Part shown: piece by piece, positions 43,069 to 54,552 of the stretch
Position numbering within the stretch: the stretch's first letter is position 1
Layout of the letters: every line of letters starts with the position of its first letter
DNA from: Methylococcus geothermalis
GTDB taxonomy: Bacteria > Pseudomonadota > Gammaproteobacteria > Methylococcales > Methylococcaceae
Assembly (NCBI RefSeq): GCF_012769535.1
Contig: NZ_CP046565.1
Span: 1,378,501-1,442,500, forward strand
DNA length: 64,000 nt
Direction of reading: 5' to 3'
Notes under the pieces: generated by a model
The model's database searches: none
What the model was told of the DNA's origin: nothing
Seen by the model: the letters and a program-made list of their open reading frames with translations, nothing else
Position numbers and translations under genes: made by a program

Positions 43069-43785
43069 ATGCGCGAGAGTGATATACGCGATTCATCGGT
43101 TGTGCCCAGCCGCCGCAGCTTTCTGATGGCATCCGCGGGAACGGTTGCATGGCTTGCGACTGGCGGACTTCCCAGGGCTGCGAAGGCCGCGTCTCCCTGT
43201 GTCCTGCCACCTTTGCCTTATGCCGAGAGCGCCTTGGAGCCGGCGATTTCTGCAAAGACGATCGGGTTTCACTATGGGAAGCATCACAGGGGTTATGTGG
43301 ACAACCTGAACAAGCTCGTCACCGGAACGGGATACGCCGATATGTCTTTGGAAAAGATTATTGCCGGTACGGCAGGACGGCCGGACAAGGCAGCTATTTT
43401 CAATAATGCGGCTCAGGTCTGGAATCACACTTTTTATTGGAAGAGCTTAAGGCCCAGGGGCGGCGGAGAACCGCCGGCTGCGCTGAAGCAAAAAATCGAG
43501 GACTCTTTTGGAAGCGTCGACGCTTGCAAGAAGGAATTCGCGAACGTGGCCGTGTCCCAGTTCGGGAGTGGCTGGGCGTGGCTCGTCCTCGATGGCGGTA
43601 AGCTGAAGATCATTAAAACGGCAAATGCCGATGTTCCGTTGACCTCTGGCATGAAGCCTCTGCTTGCGATCGACGTTTGGGAGCATGCCTATTATCTGGA
43701 CTATCAGAACCGCCGTGCCGATTATCTGAATGCCATTCTGGACAAACTGATCAACTGGGAGTTCGCTCTCCAAAACGCGGGTTAA
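43069..43785 (+). CDS. Tat-exported superoxide dismutase (Fe type)
   Basis: Converts superoxide to hydrogen peroxide and oxygen. The 238-residue protein starts at the ATG at 43069 with a twin-arginine signal (SRRSFLM at residues 14-20, hydrophobic core, cleavage near AKA-AS at about 41), so a periplasmic location is predicted. Metal ligands are His68 (FHYGKHH), His120 (VWNHTFYW), Asp202 and His206 (DVWEHAYY). Gln116 in NNAAQVWNH is the iron-type pattern. A longer start at a TTG (42991) would put the Tat motif deep inside the protein and is unlikely. Confidence 0.93.
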   Translation: MRESDIRDSSVVPSRRSFLMASAGTVAWLATGGLPRAAKAASPCVLPPLPYAESALEPAISAKTIGFHYGKHHRGYVDNLNKLVTGTGYADMSLEKIIAGTAGRPDKAAIFNNAAQVWNHTFYWKSLRPRGGGEPPAALKQKIEDSFGSVDACKKEFANVAVSQFGSGWAWLVLDGGKLKIIKTANADVPLTSGMKPLLAIDVWEHAYYLDYQNRRADYLNAILDKLINWEFALQNAG

Positions 43786-43956
43786 GAAGCGGGCTCATTG
43801 GCACCGCTCGTGGCAGTAGGGGCTTTGCCTGACGATGTGGGATAAAGAGGGCGACCAGCCGGGTCCGTGAGGGAGGGGCAACCCCGGCCAGCCGCCGAGA
43901 ACAGACACGATAAACCACGAGAACTACACGCAAGTGGATCGGAGGATGCTCCCAAC

Positions 43957-44011
43957 CACGGTGCGTAGTTCAACATGCGGTTGTATCGGAAGTATTTCCG
44001 GAATATCCAGG
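43957..44011 (+). repeat. Diverged short repeat, copy B
   Basis: Contains GTGCGTAGTTCAACATGCGG followed by TTGTATCGGAAGTATTTCCG. It aligns gap-free with copy C (GTTGTATCCGGAGTATTTCC) and copy A. Confidence 0.6.
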
Positions 44012-44373
44012 AATTGTCGAAATTTTGTAGATTTTGGGGACGAAGCGGCCGCTCTCGCATGGGGAGTAGGGTGTCTAGCCGTATTCAAGCAACGGAAATG
44101 ACGGATGCGGACCTCCGCCCGCTGCGCTCGGAAGTGCGCCATGCTCTGGCGCATCCGGCTGAAGGGAATTGTATCGGGAATGTGTCGGGGCCTGAGCTTT
44201 TCATGCATTCGTCAGTTGGATGGCGAACCGGAAAGGGGGCGGCCAGAGCCGTCGCATTCGAGGGGGCGGAGCGGTCGTGCTTGATGCAGGGAGCGGCCAG
44301 CTTAGGGCAACTGGCCGCCAGGTCACCGGGTCCATGGTCAACTGTCGACGTGGGTAAGGGAATGTTCCTCGGT

Positions 44374-44429
44374 CCACGACGTGAAGTAAATCATGCAGTT
44401 GTATCCGGAGTATTTCCCAAGTGTTGCGG
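44374..44429 (+). repeat. Diverged short repeat, copy C
   Basis: Contains AAATCATGCAGTTGTATCCG and GAGTATTTCC at the same spacing as copy B, about 417 bases downstream of it and in the same orientation. Confidence 0.6.
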
Positions 44430-44619
44430 GGCGGACAGGGTTGCATTGCGGTGGTCCGGTCGCGGTGGGGTTCCGCTCGCTTCCGCTGATGAAGGGGGCA
44501 TTCGCAATCGGACTCCCGCGGAATGTTTCCCCACGCATCTTCCCGGTCTTTGATACAGGGGGTGGCTGGTAGGCGCCACGGGCGCATTTATGGCATCATG
44601 CAGGGTTTATTATCTCTAA

Positions 44620-45279
<660 letters not shown>

Positions 45280-45313
45280 CGGGCCGCCGGTTCGATCTTT
45301 CCATCTTGAAGCC

Positions 45314-46726
45314 ATGAGCGGAAAAACACTCTACGACAAGCTGTGGGACGACCATGTCGTGCATGCCGATGCCGATGGATCGTGCCTGATCTATATCGAT
45401 CGTCATCTGATCCACGAGGTGACGTCACCCCAGGCATTCGAAGGATTGCGCCTGGCGGGCCGCAAACCCTGGCGGGTCGATGCCAACCTTGCGGTGGCCG
45501 ATCACAACGTACCGACCGCCCACCGGGACCAAGGCATCGCCGATCCGGTGTCGCGCCTGCAGGTGGAAACCTTGGACAGGAACTGCGCCGATTTCGGCAT
45601 CACCGAATTCGCGATGGACGACGTGCGCCAGGGCATCGTGCACGTGATCGGTCCCGAGCAGGGCGCGACCCTGCCGGGCATGACCATCGTCTGCGGCGAT
45701 TCGCACACGTCGACCCACGGTGCGTTCGGGGCGCTCGCCTTCGGGATCGGCACTTCCGAGGTCGAGCACGTGCTGGCCACGCAATGCCTGGTGCAGCGCA
45801 AGGCGAAGAACATGCGGGTGCTCGTCGACGGCAAGCCGGCGCCGGGCGTTACCGCCAAGGATATCGTGCTCGCGGTCATCGGACGGATAGGCACCGCCGG
45901 GGGCACCGGCTACACCATCGAATTCGCCGGCGAGGCCATCCGCGGGTTGTCGATGGAAGGCCGGATGACGGTCTGCAACATGGCTATCGAGGCGGGCGCG
46001 CGCGCCGGCCTGGTGGCGGTGGACGAGGTCACGCTGGAGTATCTGAAAGGCCGCCCCTTTGCGCCGGCGGGCGCGCTGTGGGTACAGGCGGTCGAGGCCT
46101 GGAAAGAGCTGCATAGCGATCCGGACGCAGTGTTCGACAAGACCGTCGAGATCGATGCCGCAAGCATCAAGCCCCAGGTGACTTGGGGAACATCGCCGGA
46201 GCAGGTCGTGCCGGTGGACGCGACGGTACCCGATCCTGCGGCGGAAGCCGATCCGGTCCGGCGCGAGAGCATGGAGCGGGCGTTGCGGTACATGGATCTC
46301 CAGCCGGGCACGCCGATCGAATCGATCCGGGTGGACCGCGTGTTCATCGGTTCCTGCACCAACGCACGGATCGAGGATCTGCGCGCGGCGGCGGCCGTCG
46401 CTCGCGGCCGCAAGGTCGCGGCGAGCGTCAAACAGGCGCTCGTGGTGCCCGGCTCCGGCTTGGTCAAGCGCCAGGCTGAACAAGAAGGCCTGGACAGGGT
46501 CTTCATCGACGCCGGCTTCGAATGGCGCGATCCCGGCTGTTCCATGTGCCTGGCGATGAACGCCGACCGGCTGGGGCCGGGCGAACGTTGCGCCTCGACC
46601 TCCAACCGCAATTTCGAAGGGCGCCAAGGCTACGGCAGCCGCACTCATCTGGTGAGTCCAGCCATGGCGGCGGCGGCTGCGATACATGGTCATTTCGTCG
46701 ACATTACCGAAGGGGTGGGCGCATGA
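45314..46726 (+). CDS. leuC: 3-isopropylmalate dehydratase large subunit
   Basis: Aconitase-family large subunit that isomerises 2- to 3-isopropylmalate in leucine synthesis. The 470 residues are full length. Motifs include [21 protein letters not shown] and the three iron-sulfur Cys, one in [14 protein letters not shown] and two in [13 protein letters not shown]. Its TGA overlaps the leuD ATG (ATGA), so translation of the two subunits is coupled. Confidence 0.98.
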   Translation: MSGKTLYDKLWDDHVVHADADGSCLIYIDRHLIHEVTSPQAFEGLRLAGRKPWRVDANLAVADHNVPTAHRDQGIADPVSRLQVETLDRNCADFGITEFAMDDVRQGIVHVIGPEQGATLPGMTIVCGDSHTSTHGAFGALAFGIGTSEVEHVLATQCLVQRKAKNMRVLVDGKPAPGVTAKDIVLAVIGRIGTAGGTGYTIEFAGEAIRGLSMEGRMTVCNMAIEAGARAGLVAVDEVTLEYLKGRPFAPAGALWVQAVEAWKELHSDPDAVFDKTVEIDAASIKPQVTWGTSPEQVVPVDATVPDPAAEADPVRRESMERALRYMDLQPGTPIESIRVDRVFIGSCTNARIEDLRAAAAVARGRKVAASVKQALVVPGSGLVKRQAEQEGLDRVFIDAGFEWRDPGCSMCLAMNADRLGPGERCASTSNRNFEGRQGYGSRTHLVSPAMAAAAAIHGHFVDITEGVGA

Positions 46727-47361
46727 AGCCTTTCAACAAGGTCACCTCAAAGGTGGTGCCACTGGACCGCGCCAACGTCGATACCGACGCCATCATCCCC
46801 AAGCAGTTCCTGAAATCCATCCACCGCAGCGGCTTTGGGCCGTATCTGTTCGACGAATGGCGCTACCTGGACCGCGGCGAGCCCGACATGGATTGCAGCA
46901 GCCGTCCGCTGAATCCGGATTTCGTGCTCAATCTGCCGTGCTATGCCGGGGCCAGGATACTGCTGGCCCGCAAGAACTTCGGCTGCGGCTCCTCGCGCGA
47001 ACATGCGGCCTGGGCCCTGGAGGATTACGGTTTCCGCGTCATCATCGCGCCGAGCTTCGCCGACATCTTCTACAACAACTGTTTCAAGAACGGCATCCTG
47101 CCCATCGTGCTCGACGAGGCGAAGGTGGACCGGTTGTTTGCTGAATCCGGGCCGGGATTCGAGTTGACCGTCGACCTCGATGAGCAGACCGTGGCGACGC
47201 CGTTCGGCGAGACCTTCCATTTCGAGGTGGACGCCTCCCGCAAGCATCGGTTGCTGAACGGCCTGGACGACATCGCCCTGACCCTGCAGCACGCGGAAGC
47301 CATTCGCGCCTATGAAGACGCCCGCCGGAAGTCCGCGCCTTGGCTGTTCGCCGTACCCTGA
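46723..47361 (+). CDS. leuD: 3-isopropylmalate dehydratase small subunit
   Basis: Partner of LeuC that carries the swivelling domain of the isomerase. The 212-residue product starts with the overlapping ATG at 46723. It has the [15 protein letters not shown] motif and the substrate-binding [19 protein letters not shown] motif. leuB follows 29 bases later, completing leuC-leuD-leuB. Confidence 0.97.
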   Translation: MKPFNKVTSKVVPLDRANVDTDAIIPKQFLKSIHRSGFGPYLFDEWRYLDRGEPDMDCSSRPLNPDFVLNLPCYAGARILLARKNFGCGSSREHAAWALEDYGFRVIIAPSFADIFYNNCFKNGILPIVLDEAKVDRLFAESGPGFELTVDLDEQTVATPFGETFHFEVDASRKHRLLNGLDDIALTLQHAEAIRAYEDARRKSAPWLFAVP

Positions 47362-47390
47362 CCCTTGCGTGAATTGAGGAATTCGCTTCA

Positions 47391-48473
47391 ATGACTGTGA
47401 AAATCGCTGTATTGCCCGGTGACGGCATCGGACCGGAAATTGTCGCCGAAGCCCTGAAGGTCCTGGACTGCCTGCGTACCGAATTCGGCCTCGCGGTCGA
47501 AACCGAGCATGCGCTGATCGGCGGCGCAGCCTACGACGCGCACGGCACGCCGTTCCCCAAGGAAACCCTGGACCTGTGCCGGGCTGCCGATTCGGTCCTG
47601 CTCGGCGCGGTCGGCGGCCCCAAGTGGGAGCCGCTGGACTATTCGCTGCGGCCCGAGCGCGGCCTCTTGGGCCTGCGGTCCGAGCTGGCGCTGTTTTCCA
47701 ATTTGCGCCCGGCGGTGCTCTATCCGCAGTTGGTGTCGGCCTCCACCCTCAAGCCCGAGGTGGTCTCCGGTCTCGACATCATGATCGTGCGCGAGTTGAC
47801 CGGCGGCATCTATTTCGGCAAGCCGCGCGGCCGCCGTATCAACGATCAAGGCGAGCGCGAAGGCTACAACACCCTGGTGTACAGTGAATCGGAAATCCGC
47901 CGCATCGCCCACAGCGCGTTCCAGATCGCCCGGAAGCGCAACAAGCGCCTGTGCAGCATCGACAAGGCCAACGTGCTGGAATGCACCGAGCTCTGGCGCG
48001 AGGTGGTGATCGAGGTCGGCAAGGAATATCCCGACGTCGCCCTGAGCCACATGTACGTCGACAACGCCTCCATGCAGCTGGTGCGCAATCCCAAGCAGTT
48101 CGACGTGATGCTGACCGACAACATGTTCGGCGACATCCTGTCCGACTGCGCCGCCATGCTGACCGGCTCGATCGGCATGTTGCCCTCGGCCTCGCTGGAC
48201 AAGGACGGCAAGGGCATGTACGAGCCCATCCACGGCTCAGCCCCGGACATCGCCGGCCGCGGCATCGCCAATCCGATCGCCACCATCCTGTCGCTGGCCA
48301 TGATGCTGCGCTACAGCTTGGACGACGCGGCTTCGGCGGAACGGATCGAGAATGCCGTGCAGAAAGCGCTGGACCAGGGCTACCGCACTGCCGACATCGC
48401 CTCGGAAGGCACCGCCAAGGTCGGCACCGCCGCGATGGGCGATGCCATCGTCGCCGCCCTGCGCGCCGCCTGA
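47391..48473 (+). CDS. leuB: 3-isopropylmalate dehydrogenase
   Basis: NAD-dependent oxidative decarboxylation of 3-isopropylmalate to 2-oxoisocaproate, the last leucine-specific step before transamination. The 360 residues show [16 protein letters not shown] at the N-terminus, [14 protein letters not shown], the metal and substrate site [11 protein letters not shown] and the NAD-binding [22 protein letters not shown] ribosome-binding site precedes the ATG. asd follows after 28 bases. Confidence 0.98.
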   Translation: MTVKIAVLPGDGIGPEIVAEALKVLDCLRTEFGLAVETEHALIGGAAYDAHGTPFPKETLDLCRAADSVLLGAVGGPKWEPLDYSLRPERGLLGLRSELALFSNLRPAVLYPQLVSASTLKPEVVSGLDIMIVRELTGGIYFGKPRGRRINDQGEREGYNTLVYSESEIRRIAHSAFQIARKRNKRLCSIDKANVLECTELWREVVIEVGKEYPDVALSHMYVDNASMQLVRNPKQFDVMLTDNMFGDILSDCAAMLTGSIGMLPSASLDKDGKGMYEPIHGSAPDIAGRGIANPIATILSLAMMLRYSLDDAASAERIENAVQKALDQGYRTADIASEGTAKVGTAAMGDAIVAALRAA

Positions 48474-48501
48474 ACCCGACGTTTCCCTTCGAGTGTAAGT
48501 C

Positions 48502-49524
<1,023 letters not shown>

Positions 49525-49560
49525 GTCCAAGTTTTATACATTTCTTGCTGAAGACACGCA

Positions 49561-52080
49561 GTGGACAGAGCGGAAAGGACCAGATTCGCGCGTCGGACCC
49601 TGACCCTCATCGGCATTCTCATGTCGCCCGGCTCCCCTGCACTGGGGGTCGGGGAACTCAGACTGCAATCCGCCCTTAATCAGACACTCAAGGCCGAGGT
49701 GCCCCTCGTCGTTTCCGGGGAAAAACTCGAGGACATCAAGGTCACGTTGGGGGCACCGGACGCTTTTGCGCAGGCCGGCATCGATCGCCATCAGTTCCTC
49801 ACGAGTCTTCGGTTCCATCCGGAGCAGCGCCCGGATGGGAGCTACGTGATCCAAATCAGCTCCCGTGAGCCCATCCGCGAACCTTTCCTGAGTTTTCTCA
49901 TGGAAGTGAGCTGGCCGGAGGGGCGGGTCGTCAAGGAATTCACTGTGCTGGTCGATCCGCCGAGCCAGGTCTTTCCGGGGCTGAGCCCTTCCCGCCAGGC
50001 CGAGCTTTCCTCCGGCTATCGGGGGGATGCCGCGCCACGTTCGCTTGATCCGCCGGACAATCAGTCCTCGCCCTACGCAAGCCGCCCGAGGCCGACTCGG
50101 AATCTCTCGGAATACGGCCCCATAAGGCGCCGCGACACACTGTCTTCCGTTGCCCGCGCCGTGGGCGCGGAGGGGGACCTCACCCCCGAGCAGCTCAAGG
50201 TCGGCATCTACCGCGCCAACCCGGATGCTTTCATCGGGGGCAACGTCAACGCGCTCAGGTACGGAGCCACCTTGAACGTTCCGCCGCAGGCGGTGTTGGC
50301 GGAACGGACGCCGGCGGAAGCGGCCAGGGAGTGGCGGGAGTTGCAGGCCGCGGCGCGCCGAGGCCGTGTGGACGAGGACGCAGGGACGGAGCCCGAACAT
50401 CCGCCCGCAAACTCCGTGCCGTCGCCGGTCGGCACGGAGGTGGCGAACCGGGGTTCACAGCTCAAACTTCTCGCTCCCGGCAACAAGGGGCAGGTAGGCA
50501 AGTCCGGCGGCAAGGAGGACATCGCCCTGGAGGTCGCCGAAAGCCTTCGCCAGGAAAACGAGGAAATCCGTGCCCGTCTGGGTGCGCTCGAGCAGCAGCT
50601 CTCGACCCTTCAAAGGCTCCTCGAACTGAAGGAACAGCAGATCGCGGGAATGCAGCCGGCGCAGCCGGGGACCGGTCAAGCGGGATTTGCCGGCGCCGTC
50701 CCCAGCCCGACGCCTGCCGCCGCAACGCCCGCGCCGTCGCCGGAAACCGTTCCTCCTCGTGCTGCGGAGGCGGCCGAAGGCGCGGCGGTGACGGTAGCCA
50801 TTCAACCACCGGCGGCCGATGTGGTTCGACCGGAAGAAGATGCCGGGAACGGCTCCTGGATTGGGGGCGTCGGTTTCGGCGCCGTCAGCCTTGCTGCGGC
50901 GCTGGCTTGGTGGACGAACCGGAGGCGGCGGCTGTTCACGCTTGGCTTGGGGTTGCCTTCGAGCCTCGACGCGCTGGTGGCCGGCAAGCGGGAGTCAGCC
51001 GGGGCAAGGTCGGCCCCCCTCGCGGCCGCGCGCAGTCTGGAAGCCTATAGCAATTTGGCAAAAGCGGTGGACTCAGGGGAGCCGGTCGATCCGATTGCCG
51101 AAGCCGATGCCTTTCTGGCGAATGGCAAACACGCTCAGGCCGAGCAGTTGATGAGGGCGGCCGTCGCGGCACATCCTGAACGCGATGAATTCCACTTGAA
51201 ACTTCTCGAGATCCTGTATCTCGGGGGTAAGTGCCAGGCGTTCGAGGAGTTGGCCGAAGCGGTGTCGGGCTGGCGCCAGACGCGGCCGGAGCTGTGGGGC
51301 GAGGTGTCCCGCATGAGCCTGAAATTGAGGCTGAAATCTCCTGTTCAGGCGGATGCTCAGGACACTCTCCCCGATGCCGCATCAGCTGCATCGATCGTGT
51401 CACCCTCGCCGCGGGAGGGGATGGAAGAGCCCGCTCTCGAATCGGTGCCGGCCGGGTCCGAGGATGAGGTCGTGCCTGCCTTTGGCGAGGCGGCATCCGC
51501 GGACGGCGCCTCGGAAACCGGCGGGGCCGAAGACATCGCGCCCCTGGAGTTCGAGCTTGGCGGACTGGATTCGGCGGCTTCGGGCGAGAGGCTGGAGGAC
51601 GCGCAGGAGATCGTCCACGACACCGGCAATCTCATCGCTTACGAACCCGAACCGTATGCCGGCGCAGGGGTTCGGACGGCGGATACCCTGGAGTCGCTGC
51701 TGGCGGAACTCGAAAGCCTTGGCGACAGCGCCGAAAAAGCTCGGGCGTCAGTGCCGGCCCAGGCGAACCCGGGTCTCGCATTCGAACTGCCGATGGCCAT
51801 CGAGATCGAAGCGATTCCCGTCACACCGAATTCCGAAGGCATCTCTGGGGTCGGGTCTGGTGCGCCGAACGAGGTGCCAGAGGACACCGATCCTTACGCC
51901 GGCATCACCGACATGGACCCGCTCGAGACCAAGCTCGACCTGAGCAAGGCATACGTCGATATGGGCGATGCCGATTCGGCCCGCGAGCTGCTTGAAGAGA
52001 TCCTGGCCGCGGGGAATGACCACCAGAAGGCCGAAGCCCGCATCCTGATGGAGCGGGTGACGGGGTTGCAGAGCCGGTAG
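49561..52080 (+). CDS. fimV: FimV-family peptidoglycan-binding protein
   Basis: Inner-membrane organiser of polar type IV pili, twitching and type II secretion in Pseudomonas. The 839-residue product starts at a GTG. The N-terminal domain (GVGELRLQSALNQTLKAEVPL to about residue 140) is followed by a LysM-like module (about 185-240, RRRDTLSSVARAV), a coiled coil (about 324-365) and a Pro/Ala spacer. One membrane helix (about 431-452) precedes RRRR, then a long acidic cytoplasmic region and the C-terminal FimV domain (about 780-835, DPLETKLDLSKAYVDMGD). Gene order asd-fimV is conserved. No pilus gene is nearby. Confidence 0.93.
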   Translation: MDRAERTRFARRTLTLIGILMSPGSPALGVGELRLQSALNQTLKAEVPLVVSGEKLEDIKVTLGAPDAFAQAGIDRHQFLTSLRFHPEQRPDGSYVIQISSREPIREPFLSFLMEVSWPEGRVVKEFTVLVDPPSQVFPGLSPSRQAELSSGYRGDAAPRSLDPPDNQSSPYASRPRPTRNLSEYGPIRRRDTLSSVARAVGAEGDLTPEQLKVGIYRANPDAFIGGNVNALRYGATLNVPPQAVLAERTPAEAAREWRELQAAARRGRVDEDAGTEPEHPPANSVPSPVGTEVANRGSQLKLLAPGNKGQVGKSGGKEDIALEVAESLRQENEEIRARLGALEQQLSTLQRLLELKEQQIAGMQPAQPGTGQAGFAGAVPSPTPAAATPAPSPETVPPRAAEAAEGAAVTVAIQPPAADVVRPEEDAGNGSWIGGVGFGAVSLAAALAWWTNRRRRLFTLGLGLPSSLDALVAGKRESAGARSAPLAAARSLEAYSNLAKAVDSGEPVDPIAEADAFLANGKHAQAEQLMRAAVAAHPERDEFHLKLLEILYLGGKCQAFEELAEAVSGWRQTRPELWGEVSRMSLKLRLKSPVQADAQDTLPDAASAASIVSPSPREGMEEPALESVPAGSEDEVVPAFGEAASADGASETGGAEDIAPLEFELGGLDSAASGERLEDAQEIVHDTGNLIAYEPEPYAGAGVRTADTLESLLAELESLGDSAEKARASVPAQANPGLAFELPMAIEIEAIPVTPNSEGISGVGSGAPNEVPEDTDPYAGITDMDPLETKLDLSKAYVDMGDADSARELLEEILAAGNDHQKAEARILMERVTGLQSR

Positions 52081-52157
52081 AACGGCATTCCAGACTCCTC
52101 GTGGTTCCGATGCGCCCGGTCGAGTCGAGGCGCAGCCGGACCTTCAAGACGACCGGT

Positions 52158-52643
52158 TCATCGGGCGCAACGCCGATAAATCGGCAACGGTTCGTCTACC
52201 GCGGCCTGGTAAGTCACGCTGAACTCGTGGAGCAGGGGCAATGCGGCTTCCAGGTTCACTTCATGCGTAAATTCAAAGGCATCGAAGCCGACGCGTCGGA
52301 GATAGAACACCTGATCCAGGATGAAGGCGCCGCGCGCCCTGAGTTCGCCCTGGTAGCCGTAGCGCTCTCTCAGCAGTCTGGCGAGGGAAAAGCCGCGGCC
52401 ATCGGTCATGCTCGGGAACTCCACGACGATCAGCGGAAACTGGTCGAGGTCTCCGACGAAATCCTCCATGCGGTCGCCGCCGCCCACCCTCAGGCCTAAG
52501 GCGCCGCCATGGGCAGCCAGTTCGTGTTTCTCCCGGCTCCAGCGTGCGAGCGAGACGGTGCAGGGGGCGGCGCTCACCGGCTCGTCGTCGGTCAGGTGGT
52601 GCCAGGTGTCGGTGACGATTTTTCCGTCCTTAATGATGGGCAT
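52158..52643 (-). CDS. DUF934 protein (sulfite reductase partner)
   Basis: A 161-residue DUF934 protein, the small partner usually encoded next to cysI in bacteria that lack the CysJ flavoprotein. Its reaction is not established; a role in delivering electrons or assembling the sulfite reductase is a common inference. The ATG at 52643 (MPIIKDGKIVTDTWHHL) lies inside the cysI end, overlapping it by 14 bases, so the pair is co-translated. Family marks include LAVRVGGGD-like LGLRVGGGDRMEDFVGDL and RARGAFILDQVFYLRRVGFD. Confidence 0.88.
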   Translation of the reverse strand: MPIIKDGKIVTDTWHHLTDDEPVSAAPCTVSLARWSREKHELAAHGGALGLRVGGGDRMEDFVGDLDQFPLIVVEFPSMTDGRGFSLARLLRERYGYQGELRARGAFILDQVFYLRRVGFDAFEFTHEVNLEAALPLLHEFSVTYQAAVDEPLPIYRRCAR

Positions 52644-54276
52644 AGACGCGCTCCTGAAACGGGTTGATGCCGAGACGCCGCACGGTGTCCAGGAAGGATT
52701 CCTCATCCTGGCGGAGTTCGATGTAGGCTTGCAGGATGGTTTCCACGGCACCGGCCACGTTCGCCTTGTCGACCGCGGGGCCGAGGCGTTCGCCCAGCGA
52801 GGCGTCGTTGCTGGAACTGCCGCCGAGAGTGAGCTGGTACCACTCCTCCCCTTTCTTGTCGACGCCGAGGATGCCGATATGGCCGACGCTCTGGTGGGCG
52901 CAGCCGTTCATGCAGCCGGAGATGTTGATGCGCAGGTCGCCGAGGTCGTGCAGATAATCAAGGTCGTCGATGCGCGAATAGATGTCTTCCGCTACCGAGA
53001 TCGAGCTGGCGTTGGCGAGCGAGCAGTAGTCCAGGCCGGGGCAGCAGATCATGTCGGTGGCTTTGCCGATGTTGGGCGTGGCCAGTCCTATGGCGTCGAG
53101 CCGCTGCCATAGTTCGAACAGAGCGTCCTGGTTCACGTCCGCGAACACCAGGTTCTGGGTATGGGTGGCGCGAATCTCGCCGAAGCTGTAGCGGTCGGCG
53201 AGGTCGGCCACCGCATCCATCTGGGCGTCGGTGACATCGCCCGGCGGTACGCCGCGGGGTTTGAGCGACAGGAACACCGAGCGGTAGCCGGCGATCTTGT
53301 GGGATGCGGTGTTGTTCCGGAGCCAGGCGGCGAAGCGCGGATCGGCGCCGGCCTGCGTTTCCACCGTTCCTTCGCCTGCGGGTTGGTAATCCGGTGCAGT
53401 GAAATGCCGTTTGACCCGCTCGATCTCGGCCGTGTCCAGGACCAATTGGCCGCGGATATGCGCCCATTCGGCTTCGACCTGGCGGGTGAACTCGTCGATC
53501 CCGGTTTCCTTGAGCAGGATCTTGATCCGCGCCTTGTATTTGTTGTCGCGCCGTCCGAAACGGTTGTACACGCGCAGGATGGCCTCCAGGTAGGACAGCA
53601 GGTCGGCCTTGGCGAGGAAGGGACGGATGGTCTGGCCGATCATCGGCGTACGGCCGAGGCCGCCGCCCACCAGGACTTCGAAACCGGTTTCGCTGCCATC
53701 GTTCCTCACCATCTGCAGGCCGATGTCGTGCACCTGGGTCGCCGCCCGATCCTTCGCCGCGCCGCTGACGGCGATCTTGAACTTGCGCGGCAGGTAGCTG
53801 AATTCCGGGTGCAGGGTCGACCACTGGCGGATGATTTCGCAATACGGGCGCGGGTCCTCGATCTCGTCGGGGCAGACGCCGGCCAGCGGGTCGCAGGTCA
53901 CGTTGCGGATGCATGAGCCGCTGGTCTGGATCGCATGCATCTGGACCGAGGCCAGTTCCGCAAGGATATCCGGCACGTCTTCCAGGCGCGGCCAGTTGAA
54001 CTGGATGTTCTGGCGGGTCGTGAAGTGCCCCACCGATTTGTCATAGCGGCGGGCGATATGGGCAAGCTTGCGCAACTGCCGCGAGGACAGCAGGCCGTAG
54101 GGTATGGCGATGCGCAGCATGGGGGCATGCCGCTGGATATACAGCCCGTTCATGAGGCGCAGGGGCCGGAACTGGTCTTCCGTCAGTTCGCCCCGGAGAA
54201 ACCTGCGGGTCTGCTCGCGGAACTGGGCTACCCGTTCGTCGACGAGCGTCTGGTCGTAGTGGTCGTACTGATACAT
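52630..54276 (-). CDS. cysI: Sulfite reductase hemoprotein subunit (nitrite/sulfite reductase)
   Basis: Six-electron reduction of sulfite to sulfide for cysteine synthesis, with siroheme and a 4Fe-4S cluster. The 548-residue product starts at ATG 54276 (MYQYDHYDQTLVDERV). It has the duplicated sulfite/nitrite reductase fold with FTTRQNIQFNWPRLED and SGSCIRNVTCDPLAGV, and the cluster-binding Cys in CCPGLDYCSLAN and NISGCMNGCAHQSVGH. A longer frame upstream to 54378 lacks family similarity. No cysJ is present, so another electron donor is likely. It is divergent from nhaD. Confidence 0.94.
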   Translation of the reverse strand: MYQYDHYDQTLVDERVAQFREQTRRFLRGELTEDQFRPLRLMNGLYIQRHAPMLRIAIPYGLLSSRQLRKLAHIARRYDKSVGHFTTRQNIQFNWPRLEDVPDILAELASVQMHAIQTSGSCIRNVTCDPLAGVCPDEIEDPRPYCEIIRQWSTLHPEFSYLPRKFKIAVSGAAKDRAATQVHDIGLQMVRNDGSETGFEVLVGGGLGRTPMIGQTIRPFLAKADLLSYLEAILRVYNRFGRRDNKYKARIKILLKETGIDEFTRQVEAEWAHIRGQLVLDTAEIERVKRHFTAPDYQPAGEGTVETQAGADPRFAAWLRNNTASHKIAGYRSVFLSLKPRGVPPGDVTDAQMDAVADLADRYSFGEIRATHTQNLVFADVNQDALFELWQRLDAIGLATPNIGKATDMICCPGLDYCSLANASSISVAEDIYSRIDDLDYLHDLGDLRINISGCMNGCAHQSVGHIGILGVDKKGEEWYQLTLGGSSSNDASLGERLGPAVDKANVAGAVETILQAYIELRQDEESFLDTVRRLGINPFQERVYAHH

Positions 54277-54466
54277 GGCGTTTTCGGTGTTTAGTGATCG
54301 CTCCGGCGATATCTTGAGTGTTTTACTATGAAATTGGCTGGAACACCATGGGCACGGGAACGGACACGCCCCGGGCACGGTGCAGTGCGTGATTTATCCC
54401 GGGCGAAATGCTGAATTCACGGGCGCGGCGGGCTCGGCCAATTCGTCAGTCCTGGTGTAGTTCTTA

Positions 54467-54472
54467 TATAAT
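54467..54472 (+). promoter_or_regulatory. -10 box of nhaD
   Basis: A perfect TATAAT 80 bases before the nhaD start, in the 276-base cysI-nhaD divergent gap. The -35 region is weak (CGTCAG at 17-base spacing). Confidence 0.45.
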
Positions 54473-54552
54473 CGCCGGTCAGATTTGGGAACAGGCGGGC
54501 CGCTTCGACAGCGGCCACGTTTTTATCAAAAACAATTGGAGAGGATTAGGCC

